NCBI GenBank assembly: GCA_025504975.1
Contig: JANUWI010000016.1
Span: 620,001 to 684,000 of the forward strand
DNA length: 64,000 bases
Direction of reading: 5' to 3'
Source of the DNA: Plenodomus lindquistii
Lineage: Eukaryota > Ascomycota > Dothideomycetes > Pleosporales > Leptosphaeriaceae
Part shown: positions 1 through 11,696 of the stretch, in pieces
Numbering within the stretch: position 1 is the first letter of the stretch
Layout of the letters: every line of letters starts with the position of its first letter
Position numbers and translations under genes: made by a program
The notes under the pieces: generated by a model
Database searches by the model: none
What the model was told of the DNA's origin: nothing
Seen by the model: the letters and a program-made list of their open reading frames with translations, nothing else

Positions 1-419
1 CATACCTGCACATGCACCATTCACACCACGCCGACCTCCTCGAGCAATTCACAAACGTCACGTCCTCGCAATTGGCGCCCGAGGACATTTTCATTCCACC
101 CCACCTGCAACCCGTCAACCCTGAAGACGAAGACGACGTGGTGCCCGACCAGCACGCTGCTTTCGGCATTCAACGCGCGACACAGACGCGCACTGAGCCA
201 ACATGGCGCGACCTGGGCCTTGACGAGCTCCTCAGACGGGGTCCCGAGGGCAGCCAGGCCCAGACTGCAAGTGGTGTTACAAGTTCCAGGCCTAGTGAGC
301 CGCTCAGACTGGCACTGAGCCGCCAGCCTGGAGCGAGAGGGCCGGAACAGAGGCCCGTACATAGGGCGACTCAGGCACCGGTGACTGGTGCTGGGCCAGG
401 CAACGGTCTGCCTCGATGA
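1..419 (+). CDS. 3' end of an unrecognised gene (5' partial)
   Basis: An open frame enters from the left edge and stops at TGA 417-419. It gives about 138 residues. The first part is His-rich, the middle is acidic (a run near residue 40 with EDEDD), and the C-terminal half is rich in Arg, Gln, Pro and Gly with no visible domain. The frame is open upstream of the first ATG at 12, so the true start probably lies outside the window. I do not recognise the family. The disordered composition fits the tail of a regulatory or scaffold protein, but that is only an impression. A long convergent intergenic stretch follows. Confidence 0.5.
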   Translation, partial: YLHMHHSHHADLLEQFTNVTSSQLAPEDIFIPPHLQPVNPEDEDDVVPDQHAAFGIQRATQTRTEPTWRDLGLDELLRRGPEGSQAQTASGVTSSRPSEPLRLALSRQPGARGPEQRPVHRATQAPVTGAGPGNGLPR

Positions 420-1160
420 GAACCGATCCTATCTGAACAGGCTAGTACAACCGCACTGAACGAAGAGAAGTTGATCGAAACTCAAGATGGACAACGAGCG
501 TGTTATAAAAGGATTCGTCGATAAGTATACAACATGGGCCAAATATGTGCACTGAATGAATATCACGGAGCTAGTGGCCGTCACCCGATCTCTGAAAATG
601 TTACAGAGAGCTAGGATTCGATTGGCCGTTAATGGGGCATCGATTATGCAACCTAGAGGATGACAGAGGGCCAGGAAGATGTCGCTAGAGGCTTGGGCGT
701 GGTACAAAAAAATGTTAGGTTATCGTGTATTGAATAGAAGTAACTCACGCGCAAAGGTGCTATAGTGTTATAGTTAAGACTCAAAAGCTTATCTACATAG
801 GGTACATGCTTTCAATTCCCAAGTTTGAGTTTAGTAATCCTAATCTACATACTCAAATTGTAACTTTCATCACGATAATGCTTAATTGTATTTAATCCAA
901 AGGTATTCTTTAAATTTCTTTAGCACATGTTAACAAAGCTAAACTAGGTAGACGCCTGATATGCTAGTGGACGCCTAATAGGAATGCAGCTACAATGCAC
1001 GATGCATTTGGAGATAGAAGGTACAATACAATCAAGGGTATCTAACAATCTAACACTGAAGACAAAATGCAAGTCATTAGAGCACCAGTACATGCCTCTT
1101 AGTCTCATTCTCTTCGGGGGAAAAGCCGTGAGTGGACCCGATCCGCTACCACCGGACGGG
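420..1160. other. Intergenic, convergent 3' ends
   Basis: This stretch lies between the partial plus-strand gene and the minus-strand SEC2-like gene. It is clearly more A+T-rich than its surroundings around 720-960, as expected for 3' UTR and terminator DNA. No coding potential, RNA gene or repeat was recognised. Confidence 0.5.
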
Positions 1161-1931
1161 CTATTTCCTCGCAACAGGCATGAGCATAGCACCACTTTCA
1201 CCGCCCAGAATCTTCTTAACTCTCTCCACCCTCTCGACCGCCTTCTCCAGTCTATCCAGTCTTGCCATCTTCTCCCTATCCCGGCGCTCCAGCGTCTCGA
1301 CACGCTCCTCGAGTTTCGCCCTGGCGCGTCGCTCCTCGGCGACCATCTCGTTGGCCTGGCTGAAGAGTTGAACGCTGAGCTCCTCAATCTCTATGTCGAC
1401 TTTTTGCACGCGCTCCTCTGCTTTTGCGCGCAGACTGCGCTCGCGCTCGAGTTCACTCAGGAGCGCACTGTCTGGTGGCGAGGTCACGGCAGGCGGGGGA
1501 GGCAAGGAGAAGGCATTGGCCGGGCTGGCGCGACGTGCGACGCCGGCGAAGAAGGAGAAGCGACTCGCTGCTTTGTTTGAGCTGGCCGTGTTTGGACGGG
1601 CTGCTGCTTCGTCGGAGGAGAGGCGGGCCGGGTCGAACGAGTCGAGCGTGTGGGAGCGCAGGGGCTGGGGAGGCAGTTTGGGCGTCTGGAGGCGGGCGAG
1701 TTGGTCTTCGTAGTCGGCGCACTTGTCGACGGCTGCTGCGGCTTTTGCCTTGAGGAGCTCGGCCTGCTCTTCGAGTTGTTGGATGCGTTGGCGGGCGCTG
1801 GCTATGCTCGCCATGTCCGGCTCGAGCGCGGTGCCGCAGGCCGGGCAGCTGTGCGTGTTGGGCGCGGCATCGGGCATGGGTTTGGTGGCTATCGACGGGG
1901 CAGGGGGCGGCGGCTCCGTTGCTGCGGCCAT
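1161..1931 (-). CDS. SEC2/Rabin-type Rab GEF domain protein
   Basis: A single exon of 256 residues, taking the ATG at 1931; the open frame extends further upstream, but that part is Pro/Gln-rich and reads like 5' UTR. N-terminal residues about 1-30 are Pro-rich. A CPAC pair near residue 30 is followed by a first coiled coil. A Ser/Pro linker precedes a second heptad-rich coiled coil containing LFSQANEMVAEERR, the signature of the Sec2p/Rabin8 GEF domain. In that family the parallel coiled coil opens the nucleotide pocket of Sec4/Rab8-type GTPases on post-Golgi vesicles. The protein is much shorter than yeast Sec2p (about 760 residues), so it holds the GEF module without the long regulatory tail. 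It could be a second, short SEC2-domain protein rather than the main orthologue. Confidence 0.72.
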   Translation of the reverse strand: MAAATEPPPPAPSIATKPMPDAAPNTHSCPACGTALEPDMASIASARQRIQQLEEQAELLKAKAAAAVDKCADYEDQLARLQTPKLPPQPLRSHTLDSFDPARLSSDEAAARPNTASSNKAASRFSFFAGVARRASPANAFSLPPPPAVTSPPDSALLSELERERSLRAKAEERVQKVDIEIEELSVQLFSQANEMVAEERRARAKLEERVETLERRDREKMARLDRLEKAVERVERVKKILGGESGAMLMPVARK

Positions 1932-2294
1932 GGCGGGTGGTGGGTGGGGTGTGGAAGGTGTTGATGGGCGCTGCTGCTGGCGATGGGTTGGCCGTACATG
2001 CCTCGCCGCTGGCAGCAGTTGGCTCGAACAGTATGCGTCTACAGTGGCCGCCCCCAAGATAAAAGAGAGCGGACGGCGGGCGGGTGGAAGTCCTGTTGTG
2101 TTGGCCGTTGGCCGTTGGCCGTTGGTGGGGGGCTGGCGCTTGCTGGGTTTCAGCCATGTGTCGATCATCAGATGGCTCCCGCGGCAGGGTCCATGCGGAA
2201 ACTAACCCCATCAAGCCCACCCTGAGACACATCACTTGCACGGCACCAACACGGCATGAATTACATCAAGCCCTGGCAGAGCGTGCTCATTCAC
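1932..2294. other. Intergenic, upstream of SEC2-like gene
   Basis: This holds the 5' region of the minus-strand SEC2-like gene and the 3' region of the TRM3-like gene, both read leftward. It has a short near-tandem repeat of GTTGGCC/GGCCGTT units around 2098-2125. Nothing else was recognised. Confidence 0.4.
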
Positions 2295-5200
2295 TCAATC
2301 CTGACCACCCCATTCTCTCCACCACTCATACACCGCAATCCCACCTGCAGTCTGCACATTCAGACTCCTCGTCACTCCCACCGTCCTAATCTCCACGCAG
2401 CGATCAACGACTGTCAAAACCTCGGGTGAAATCCCGCTCTTTTCAGCTCCCAGCACCAACACGCACTTCTTTGGCAATGTCCCTACATCCTTCCTATACC
2501 GCATTTTGTTCTTCCCTCCGCCTTCTTCCTCGTGCCTGTCTTCTCCCAGTATTCCGCTATGGTCGGTTTGCTCAACACCCACTACCACATAGCCCCTCCT
2601 CTTCGCATCGATCAGAAATTGCGGCATATCCGGGACCTGCAGTGCGCGAATGGGAAAGTGCTTCTCCGAAGTAACGCTTGTGGCCTTGAAGTCTTTGTGC
2701 GTCGTCTTTTTGAGGTCGTCGATATACAGCGCTTCCAAGCCAAAGGACTCTGATATGCGAGAAAGTCCGCCGAGGTTCGTAGGGTTATCAATCAGAGATG
2801 CGACAAGGATGATCGAAGCTGGCCGCTGGTTCTCAGCAAATGGCATGTTGGGAGGCGGATAAATCGAGTCAATGTCGAAGCCAGCTTTAGTCTGCAGAAA
2901 TCCTGGAGTGCCACCAGGGGCCTGTCCGCTCTTGGTGACTTGTTCAAACCGAGATGTAAGCGTTGTAGCATCGGACATGGGCGGTACTTCCTCGCCAAGT
3001 GGGATTCGTGGGAGAGGACAATATCTCCCTTCCGCACGATCCCTAGCTTCCAACGCAACAAAGTCTTCATATGCCGCTCGCTCCTTCTCTGGTGACTCAA
3101 TTGACAAATAACGACCCTGAAAAATACTGGTAATGCTGAAGTCATTTATAGCGTCTAATCGTAGGGTTCTGATTGTCCAGGGATCAGCGTGGAACTTGTC
3201 CATTTGTCGAATATAATTGTCGAGTGCTATGAACGTAGCTGTCGTGAGGATTCCTTCCCATTGCTTGTCTTCTGCAAGTGAGAACAGCAGTGGAAATGCA
3301 AAATTGGCCTCGTGGCGGATGTGAACTTTCGGACTTGCAGAGAAGCACACCAGGTGTAATAGTAGTCTGGTTGTGAAGCGCTCTGATTCGAATGGCGCAA
3401 CAAGCAAGCCTAGCTTGATTAGACTGGCGATATGCACGGGAGAGTGCTGTGCCGCTAGCGTCAAATCGTCAAGTATGCGAATGGTCTTTCCCGGGAAACG
3501 GTAGTATATGCGTGCGATGATCCATTCCAAGAGATATCGGTAACGGGGCCAAGGCTCATGCGACAAGGCGTACATGAGCGAGTTAAGGTATTCATTCGCG
3601 TTGGCCTCCGTGATACAATAATCGCTTATCATCAGCATGCCCTGAAGCTGTAGAGTTTCCTTCCATGGGCTCTTGATCGGTACCGGGACCTTCTGATCTC
3701 GCCACGGCTTGACCAGCTCTGCCATAATCTTCTGTGCAACATGCAACTGCTCTTGAGGCCAGCGCCGGAGCAGGTCGATGAGAGCTGCGTAGGCATGCCA
3801 CTCGCGCTGTCCATAGTACGATGTGTAGGTCCTGTGCTCTACTATACGCTCCAGTTTTTCTGCAGCGGCGACTTCGAACAAGAATTCGGGTTTGGAAGTT
3901 GGCGGGTTATTTAGAAATTCGAGTACAAACTCCGCAATAGGAAGACATGTCGCGATCGAGGGATTGGATAAAACAGCTGCGCGAATGGAAGGCGCGAGTA
4001 CAGAGAGGACGTAGGCCCTGCCCTTGGACAGCTGTTGGAGGCGTAGTAGGGCTCTCGACAGCAGACCCTGGAGGCTATCTTCGGCTACATCTCTTTGTAT
4101 CGAGTGCTGTTGAACGCAGATCGTGACGCATGTTGGATGGAAAAGCACAGAGGGTAGATGCATGGCCAGCGGTCTGCCAAACTCGCATCTCTCGGCCTCA
4201 TCCCAAAATGCCTGCAGCGCTTCGTGGAGCTCATGTTGGGGAATCAATGAAGCCTCGGTCCGGTCCAAAATACTTGCAACAAGGCTACAGCCGCCCGCGA
4301 AGTCGCTCTGGATAGACCTGTGCTTGGAAATCGTCAACTCTACTACAAACTCCTCGATGGTTTGAATCTCGTTTTTCTTGGCGGAATAGTTCCCAATAGG
4401 GAGGGATGTATCGTTCACAGAGCCGCGTAATCTTTGTACTCGACCCTTCAATTGTGCAGAACCTAGGAGTGCCAGGGTATCTAGGTTTGGCTCAATGAGC
4501 AAGCAGATCTCTCGACAGTAAATGGCAAGAAGATCGCTCGAAATCTCAGGCAGGCCTGGAAGTCGAGCGATACTCAAAATCTCAGTAAGCTCAGAGGAGC
4601 TGACGGAGGCTGTCAGGGCGTTCAAAGAGTTAGTATCATGGCGTTTCTGCAGTCCTGCAAGCACACCCTCCAGTAAGTACAGAATCGCGGACTGGAAGAT
4701 TCGGCCGCCAGCATTCTTGATGAACCGAACAATCTCGGAGATCACAATCGCGCCATCTTGACGAGGCAGTCCATCGCCTAGCTCAGATACGGTGCCCTGG
4801 ATCGAAACGAGTCGAGCGACAAGATTGGACAAGGAGTTGCCGTGCGAACATGTCGTCTCCTTACGGTTCGACCTAAGGCTAGAGGTGAAGAGATTCCCAT
4901 CCGTTGCCCAAGGGAGGAATCCACCCGTGAAGAAGTCCATGTTCATGATGGCAGCCCTGTCGTTCTTGACGTTACTTGGTCAGCATGAAACTGGAGAGCT
5001 TTTACTCTATGTGGAAGAACTGAAGGTTACGCATTGAGAGAAAGCCTTCGTTGCATAAGCCAACACAGACTGATCGCTTCAGAGGGATTTAGCTGGCAGA
5101 ATATACGAAAGTTACGAACCTTGCCTATGTGGTCAACGCACCAGTACCCAATTAATTTTCGAACGCCTTCTTGAACTCGCGAGTCCAAAGCAGCTGAAAG

Positions 5201-6325
5201 TAAGCTTGCCGCGAAGGCCGGTGTTATCTTCGAATCAGCACCGAGTAGCGTTGTCAATTCAGGGAGACAAGCCTCGACCTGATTGGGGTATCGATTGAGA
5301 ACGATGGTTCGGAAAAGCGTGGCGTATTGTTCGTAAGCCTTTTGGTGGGAAAGTCCCAAATTGTATACCATGGTCTTTGTGACTATGTCGCGTTTTGCAA
5401 GAAGCAGAGATTGGTTGATGATTCCTAGACAGTACTTTTGTTCTTCTGCAAAGCCACGCGAGAGTCTATCGGACAGCATCTGCCAATACACTTCAGTGTG
5501 TAAGCACCGGGGTTCAAGCCCGGCCACACGAGCTTGGGAGATCCATTGAAACCACACCTTCATGACCTTGCCGGAACACGCTTGCCAAGATTGCGGCGAC
5601 AGTTGCTCAATCTGCGCCCACAACAGATCTTGATGCTGCGACTCGCGACCCAGCAGCAGCCCTGCTATTGTATCTACAGCAATCGTTGAAGAGGCATCCG
5701 ACGCCAGAATGTCGAGTGTACCAGCAACCTTGATTTGGCCGCTACTCCAAAGGAGTGATAGCAGAGCTGATATTGACTCCAAGGCATTTACTTCCGTTTC
5801 CAGACCTATGAAGCTCGCAACAGTGGAGAAGCAATCGGCATTGATCAGATGGTATCGATCTGGAGGTAGCCAAAACGAGCAACGCAGGAAGCTGAGATAG
5901 GCGGCGGCCAGTTCAGATGGGCTGGTCGACTCTGAAGACTGCAGAGGCTGTGCTGGCGACTTGCTCAATGATGCTTCCGTCCTGAGCCTTGTAAGGCTCG
6001 TCGTAAGTGCATGGTAGAATTTGTCATGGAATTGCGTTGCTACAACGTGACCGTTATTCAGACAAATATCGGCCACCTCATACAGGCGTCTTGGGGTTTC
6101 TTCGTCCGGTACACGTTGTACAGATGCTATCCAATGCAGGACTCGGTCCCATAAGAGAGCCTGATGTGACTGTGCTGATGGATGCAATGTCGCCGCTAGA
6201 GATATGCAAGTCCGAAGCCCATCGAGATCTACTAAGGACGCGAAGTCGAGCTGCTGCACACTGCGTTCGAAGATGACCCTCTTGGTGTCTTCGTCCAGGA
6301 GAGCCAGGAGACTGTCGGTGGGCAT
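2295..6325 (-). CDS. TRM3: tRNA (guanosine-2'-O)-methyltransferase, TRM3/TARBP1 family
   Basis: Two exons: 5031-6325 and 2295-4956, with a 74-nt intron at 4957-5030. The donor is GTAACC, the branch CTGAC and the acceptor GACAG; the join is in frame and yields about 1318 residues. The ATG at 6325 (MPTDSLL) is preferred over the one at 6418. Most of the protein is an alpha-helical, HEAT-like region. The last ~170 residues form a SpoU/TrmH SPOUT methyltransferase domain: motif 1 with NPTNLGGLSRISESFG, motif 2 with LVLGAEKSGIS and the knot motif RSLNVQTAGGIAVYEWW. The family (yeast Trm3, human TARBP1) makes Gm18 in cytosolic tRNA using S-adenosylmethionine. The length is close to that of yeast Trm3 and all three SPOUT motifs look intact. 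It is divergently transcribed from the kinesin gene. Confidence 0.9.
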
Positions 6326-6794
6326 GATGCGTGGGGAGCAAAGCCGAAAGAGGTGGTCAGGTAGGTAGTCATGATAGGGAAAACGATGGTAGGTGGTACA
6401 AAATTTTGTCACTAGCAACAGCAGCGGAATGTTGGCGGACGTCTTCCAGAATGCGGCAGGGCTGCAACCCTATCTGCACTCGAAGAGGCACGCTATGGCC
6501 AGCATTTGCATCGCATCGCATCCTCCACGGGCTCATCCAGCTCGATCCACATCGTCGTCGCGACTCGATGCGATACTGCGTCGTGGGGAGCTGCCAAGTC
6601 CAGTGACGTCGCTTATCGCTGCCAGCCCCAGCAACCGCTTTGTTGACATTTGCCTTGTTTGGGCTAGGCGCGGCCGGGCGGCCTGCGCGACTACCTAGGT
6701 TTCCAACGTGCCCATGCACCTTCTGTACATTTGGCGGTCGCGACAGCTCCTCTCCGACTGCTATCTACTGCTAGACGACATTTTATCAGGCACA
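6326..6794. promoter_or_regulatory. Divergent promoter region, TRM3-like / kinesin
   Basis: These 469 nt separate two divergent genes and must hold both 5' UTRs and promoters. No TATA box or known binding site stands out. Open frames here are antisense shadows. Confidence 0.4.
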
Positions 6795-8684
6795 ATGTTT
6801 TCTGGCCACCACACCACCGCGTCGGCGCCCTCGATGCGCGCAATCGAGCCGTTTCCCATGATGTCGACACCGCCAGTCAACGACGATCCGGGCAACGTCA
6901 AGGTTGTAGTGCGGTGCAGAGCATTTGTGCGCAGAGGTGGGATGGCCCATTGGTCTTGGTCTACAGCATACACATGTGCTAACAGGCGACAGAAAAGGAA
7001 AAAGGTACCCGCTGCCTCATTCGCATGGACCCAGCCACCCAAAAGACGACGCTCTATGCGCCCGACGAAGAAGACTCAAACACACGCCGAGTCTACGAAG
7101 ACAAGGAGTTCACCTTCGACCGGTCCTACTGGTCGCACGACGAGTCTGATGCCCACTACGCCCACCAAGAAGACGTCTACCGCTCGTTTGGTGAGGAGTT
7201 CCTCGACCACAACTTTGCAGGGTACCATACATGCATCTTTGCCTATGGCCAGACAGGCTCTGGAAAGAGTTATACCATGATGGGCACGCCAGACAACCCA
7301 GGCCTGATTCCCCGCACCTGCCAAGAGCTCTTCGACCGCATTGCCCATGAGCCGTCACCCAACACCAACTACCACGTCCAGGTCTCGTACTTTGAGGTTT
7401 ACAACGAGCATGTGCGAGATCTTCTCACTCCAAGGACCGTGCCGCCAATCTACCTCAAGATCCGCGAGAGCCAAAAGGACGGTGTGTATGTGCAAGGCCT
7501 TACCGAGGCTGAAGTTCGAAGTTATACCGATGTTGAGCGCCTCATGAAGATTGGCGACATGGTGAGTGACAGCATCTGAACCCACGTAGAATTGAGTATT
7601 GACACCTCGACAGAGCCGAACGACAGCATCAACCAAGATGAACGATACGTCGTCACGTTCCCACGCCGTATTCACAATCCGTCTCAAGCAAATCACACAC
7701 TCACTGCTCTCGGATGAGACTGTCGAACGTACAGCTCGCATGCGTCTTGTCGATCTTGCAGGCTCTGAACGCGCCAAGTCCACAGAAGCCACAGGACAAC
7801 GACTGAAGGAGGGAGGACAGATCAACAAGTCGCTCACAACACTTGGGCGCGTCATAGCCGCACTGGCAGATCCGAGACGACAGACCAAAGGCAGACGGCC
7901 ACGAGAAGTCGTCCCATATCGCGACTCGGTTCTGACATGGCTTCTCAAGGACTCTCTTGGTGGCAACAGCAAGACGGCCATGGTGGCTTGTATTGCGCCC
8001 GCCGACTACGAAGAGACACTGTCGACGCTACGCTATGCAGATCAAGCAAAGCGAATCCGTACTCGTGCTCTGGTCAACCAAGACTGCATGTCTGCTGCTC
8101 AACGAGATGCTGAGCTTCAGGAGATGGCTGAACAGATTCGCAGTCTGCAGGTCAGTGTCAATGCGGCTAGTCAGCGCAAGCGTGAAGAGGCTACAGAACT
8201 GGAGGAGTACCAGAGGCAGGTTGCTTTGATGCAGCGACTGATGGAAGAGAATCGGCAGGTCTCAGCTGCAAAGATCAAGGCTCTGAGCTCCGAGGTGGAA
8301 GAGCTTCGTCCCGCCAATGTTGCACTGCGCGCCGAGATTGAGTCGCTTCGCCGCCATCTCGCGCTTGCAGTGGGAGAGCTCAAGAACCCCATCGTATTAC
8401 CACCGCCTCGCTCCATTGGTACACCCGACTTTGAGCAGGGTGAATGGCTGGAAGAAGGGGATGGTAAAGAGAAGACTGGTGCTCCTTCTGATGATGAAAT
8501 CAGCGATGATGACTCGGACTCAGGATACGACGAGGGCGATCACGACGAGCTGGCGCAGGAGTTGCAAAACGAGGCACAGGACTTTTTGAAAGATCTCGGT
8601 ATGTTCCGCAAGAAGGTCGGTAGCGACGTGGAACGATTTGGCGTCAAAGAGGCGCTGGCTCAGATGATGAGCGCTGGCTATTGA
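6795..8684 (+). CDS. Kinesin motor protein, short kinesin-3 type
   Basis: Three exons: 6795-6936, 6993-7561 and 7614-8684, with introns of 56 and 52 nt. Both joins are in frame, giving 593 residues. The motor domain spans about residues 30-390. It shows the P-loop GQTGSGKSYT, switch I NDTSSRSHAVF and switch II LVDLAGSERAKST. It is followed by a coiled coil (about 410-490) and an acidic tail containing DDEISDDDSDSGYDEGDHDE. The motor sequence resembles the Unc104/KIF1 group, but no FHA domain and no PH domain are visible. This fits the short kinesin-3 proteins of filamentous fungi (UncB-like). The family drives plus-end microtubule transport. The assignment to a subgroup is inference; a kinesin motor is certain. 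Confidence 0.88.
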
Positions 8685-9049
8685 AGGAGTGACGGTCTCT
8701 GTGCTTGAAATTGGGTATCAAGGGAAGGACACGGGACGATTGACGTTGTTGACGAGGCGCCCGGTTTGGGTACGAATGCATGAAGCGAAGGCGTTTTGGA
8801 ATTGCAGGATCGGGGAGACGAAAGCTTCGATATAGTCTATATAGTTTAGCTGGTGCATGGAGCCTGGAGGGACAAATAGAAATTTGTGAAGGGAAGTGTA
8901 TTGACTGTTGTTGGCAGCGTGATGACATGAGGGCGCAGGAGCTCAGACCCGCCAACCCTGCATGAGTGAGTGAGGTCGACTCGAAGCTTGGACACGACAC
9001 GACACGACAGTAGTAGCCATGACCATGACCGTCGCACCATGATAGCCCG
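8685..9049. other. Intergenic between kinesin and VPS16
   Basis: This is the 3' region of the kinesin and the 5' region of VPS16. A short tandem run of GACAC/ACGAC units lies at about 8991-9010, just before the VPS16 start. Nothing else was recognised. Confidence 0.4.
8991..9010. repeat. Short tandem repeat (ACGAC units)
   Basis: About four copies of a 5-nt unit lie roughly 40 nt upstream of the VPS16 start codon, presumably in its 5' UTR. Confidence 0.6.
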
Positions 9050-11696
9050 ATGACCATGTCGAAGCCAACTGCCAACTGGGAAAAGGTCGGCGACAAGTTC
9101 TACCGCAAGGTGCCGCTCTACACGGCCGTGTTTGACGCGGACCTGGAGCTGGAGAACTACAATGTGGTGGGGGCGCCATACAGCGGCGCTGTAGGTAGGT
9201 ACGCGTCCATGTGTATGCGCCGCCATGGGCATGTCCGTAGCTAACTCGTGGGCGCAGCCATCTACCGCGATGAGGACAAGCTGCACACATACCGCGGGCC
9301 TGGCGCATCCAAGGCGAGCATCGACCTGTACAGCTGCGCGGGCAAGCTCATCCGTAGCATCAACGTACGCGGCGCACGCATGCCTGCCCCCCCAACTGCC
9401 GCAGTAGCTGACAGCGCAACAGTGGGACAAGGGCGCCATCAAGGGCGTGGGGTGGTCCGAAGACGAGAAGCTGCTCGTCGTCACGTCCGACGGCACGGTG
9501 CGCTGCTACTACGGCCTGCAGGGCGACTTCACCCCCTTCACCCTCGGCCATGGCGCCGACGAGCACGGCGTCGTGGCGTGCCGCTTCTACGGCACTGGCT
9601 TCGTCGCGCTGCTGGGCAACAACAACCTCGTCTCCGTCGCCTCGTACACGGAGCCGCGCCCCAAGCTGCTCGCCACCCCGCCCACCGAGCCCGTCGTCGC
9701 GTGGACCATCATACCGCCGGCCTACTCGCTCTCGCGCTCTGTCGAGGTCATCCTGGCGATTGGAGCGACCCTGTACGTCGTCGACGCGACAGAAGCAGAG
9801 GACCGCAACTTCGACGCCGGTCCCTTCCGACACATCGGCGTGAGCCCCCGGGCCGAGTTTCTGGCCTTCTACACCGACGATGGCAAGGTGTGGGTTGTCA
9901 GCGGTGACTGGAGCGAGAAGCTCAGCGAGTACGACAGCAAAGTCAAGACGGTTCCCAAGGACATGCAATGGTGCGGCTCCAATGCCGTGGCCCTGGCCTG
10001 GGAGGACGAGGTGCACTTGATTGGGCCCAACAGCGCGGCCACCAAATTCTACTACGACACATGGGTCCATCTGCTGCCCGACGTGGATGGCATACGCCTG
10101 CTGACCAACGAACTGTGCGAGTTCATCCAAAAAGTGCCAGATGAGGCCGTCGACGTCTTCAGATTGGGATCGGATTCTCCAGCCGCGAATCTGCTCGAGG
10201 CATCCTCCCTGCTCGATCAGAAGAGTCCAAAAGCAGACGATCTCATCCAGCTGATCCGTCCAAGCCTTGCGGAAGCAGTCGACACGTGCATCAAGGCAGC
10301 CGCGCACGAGTACAACATCCATTGGCAGAAGGCTTTGCTGAAAGCAGCATCATATGGCAAATCGGTGCTGGATCTCTACTCGTCTGATGATTTCGTCGAC
10401 ACGTGCGATACGTTGCGAGTCCTCAATGCTGTACGATTCTACGAGATTGGACTACCGCTAAGCTACGACCAATACCGCCGCATGACACCTGAGAAGCTCA
10501 TCGAGCGACTGACAAATCGCAACGAGTACCTCTTAGCTCTACGGATAGCCGACTATCTGCATCTACCGGCGAATCAAATCCACGGCCACTGGGCACAGCA
10601 GAAGGTCCGCGTCCCTCAAGATCCAGAAGAAGAAATATGCAATTTAATAGTCAAGAAGCTACATGGCAAACCTGGTGTCTCCTTCGAGGAGATAGCTCGT
10701 GCAGCCTATGATGAGGGGCGGGTGCGACTTGCGACCGAATTGCTGAACTACGAGCCCAGAGCGGGCAAACAGGTCCCGTTATTACTCAACATGAAGGAGG
10801 ATACGATTGCGCTGGATAAAGCCATCGAGTCTGGCGACACGGATCTTGTCTACCATGTCCTTTTGCATTTACGCAAGAAACTACCGCTTGCATCCTTCTT
10901 CCGCGTCATCAACAGTCGGCCTGTCGCAACCGCCCTGGTCGAGTCTTCCGCTTGGGATCAAGACCGCGAGCTACTCAAAGACCTTTACTATCAAGATGAC
11001 AGACGACTAGACGGCTCGAACCTGCTCCTATCAGAAGCCCTAGCACAACCTGATCTCCATGCCTCCCTAGAGAAACTCAAATTGTCATCAAAATACCTTC
11101 AAGACTCTCGCGATAACGCCGCCATCTTCCAACGCCAGGCCATAGACGACGCCTCAAAACTTCTCAAGATGCAGGAGGCATTTGAGAAGGACTTGGGACC
11201 TAGAGAGCCCGTACCTGCAGGCGGCACTGCACCCGGTCAATCCTTCGTTGGCCTTAGCGCCAATCAGACTATGTTCCACCTCATCCGTCAAGGCCACTAC
11301 AAGCGCGCCACACGCGTACAATCCGAATTCAAAATCTCGGACAAAACATATGCATATATTCGTCTCCGCGCTCTTGTCGCAGCACGGCACTGGGTTGAGC
11401 TTGAAGAATCCGCGAAACAGAAGAAGAGTCCGATTGGATGGGAGCCCTTTTTCAATGAGATACTTGCTGCAGGTAACACTCGTGTGGCCAGTGTGTTCAT
11501 ACCAAAGTGCACAAGCTTGACAGTGGCTGAACGGACGGATATGTGGATCAAATGTGGGTTACTCGTCAAGGCTGGGGAAGAAGCGTTCAAGGCAAAGGAC
11601 AGAGCGCTGTTGGAGGAAGTCAGGAGCAAGGCTGGGGGCAGTGCAGCGGTAGAGATTGAACGGTATCTGGGAATGTTGGGGCAGGGGAGGCGGTAG
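9050..11696 (+). CDS. VPS16: Vacuolar protein sorting protein VPS16
   Basis: Three exons: 9050-9194, 9258-9364 and 9423-11696, with introns of 63 and 58 nt. The joins restore one frame of 841 residues, the usual Vps16 length. An in-frame ATG at 9056 is an alternative start. The N-terminal half is a beta-propeller-like region (WEKVGDKFYRK at the start, GWSEDEKLLVVTSDGTV after the second intron). The C-terminal half is a helical Vps16_C region (for example ANQTMFHLIRQGHYKRA). Vps16 is a core subunit of the HOPS and CORVET tethering complexes, which bind Vps33 and drive fusion at the endosome and vacuole. A second donor-like GTAGGT lies 4 nt upstream of the one used at 9195, but it breaks the frame. 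Confidence 0.93.

Noticed and set aside
1453..2241. A 262-codon minus-strand open frame overlapping the SEC2-like gene
   Set aside because: It is a +1 shadow of the SEC2-like coding region, Arg/Pro-rich and without family features.
5510..5535. tRNA B-box-like GGTTCAAGCCC
   Set aside because: It lies inside the TRM3 coding exon. No A box, cloverleaf or terminator T-run is present at the right distance.
9360..10322. A 320-codon minus-strand open frame
   Set aside because: It lies antisense to VPS16 in G+C-rich codons. The VPS16 frame has clear family sequence; this one has none.
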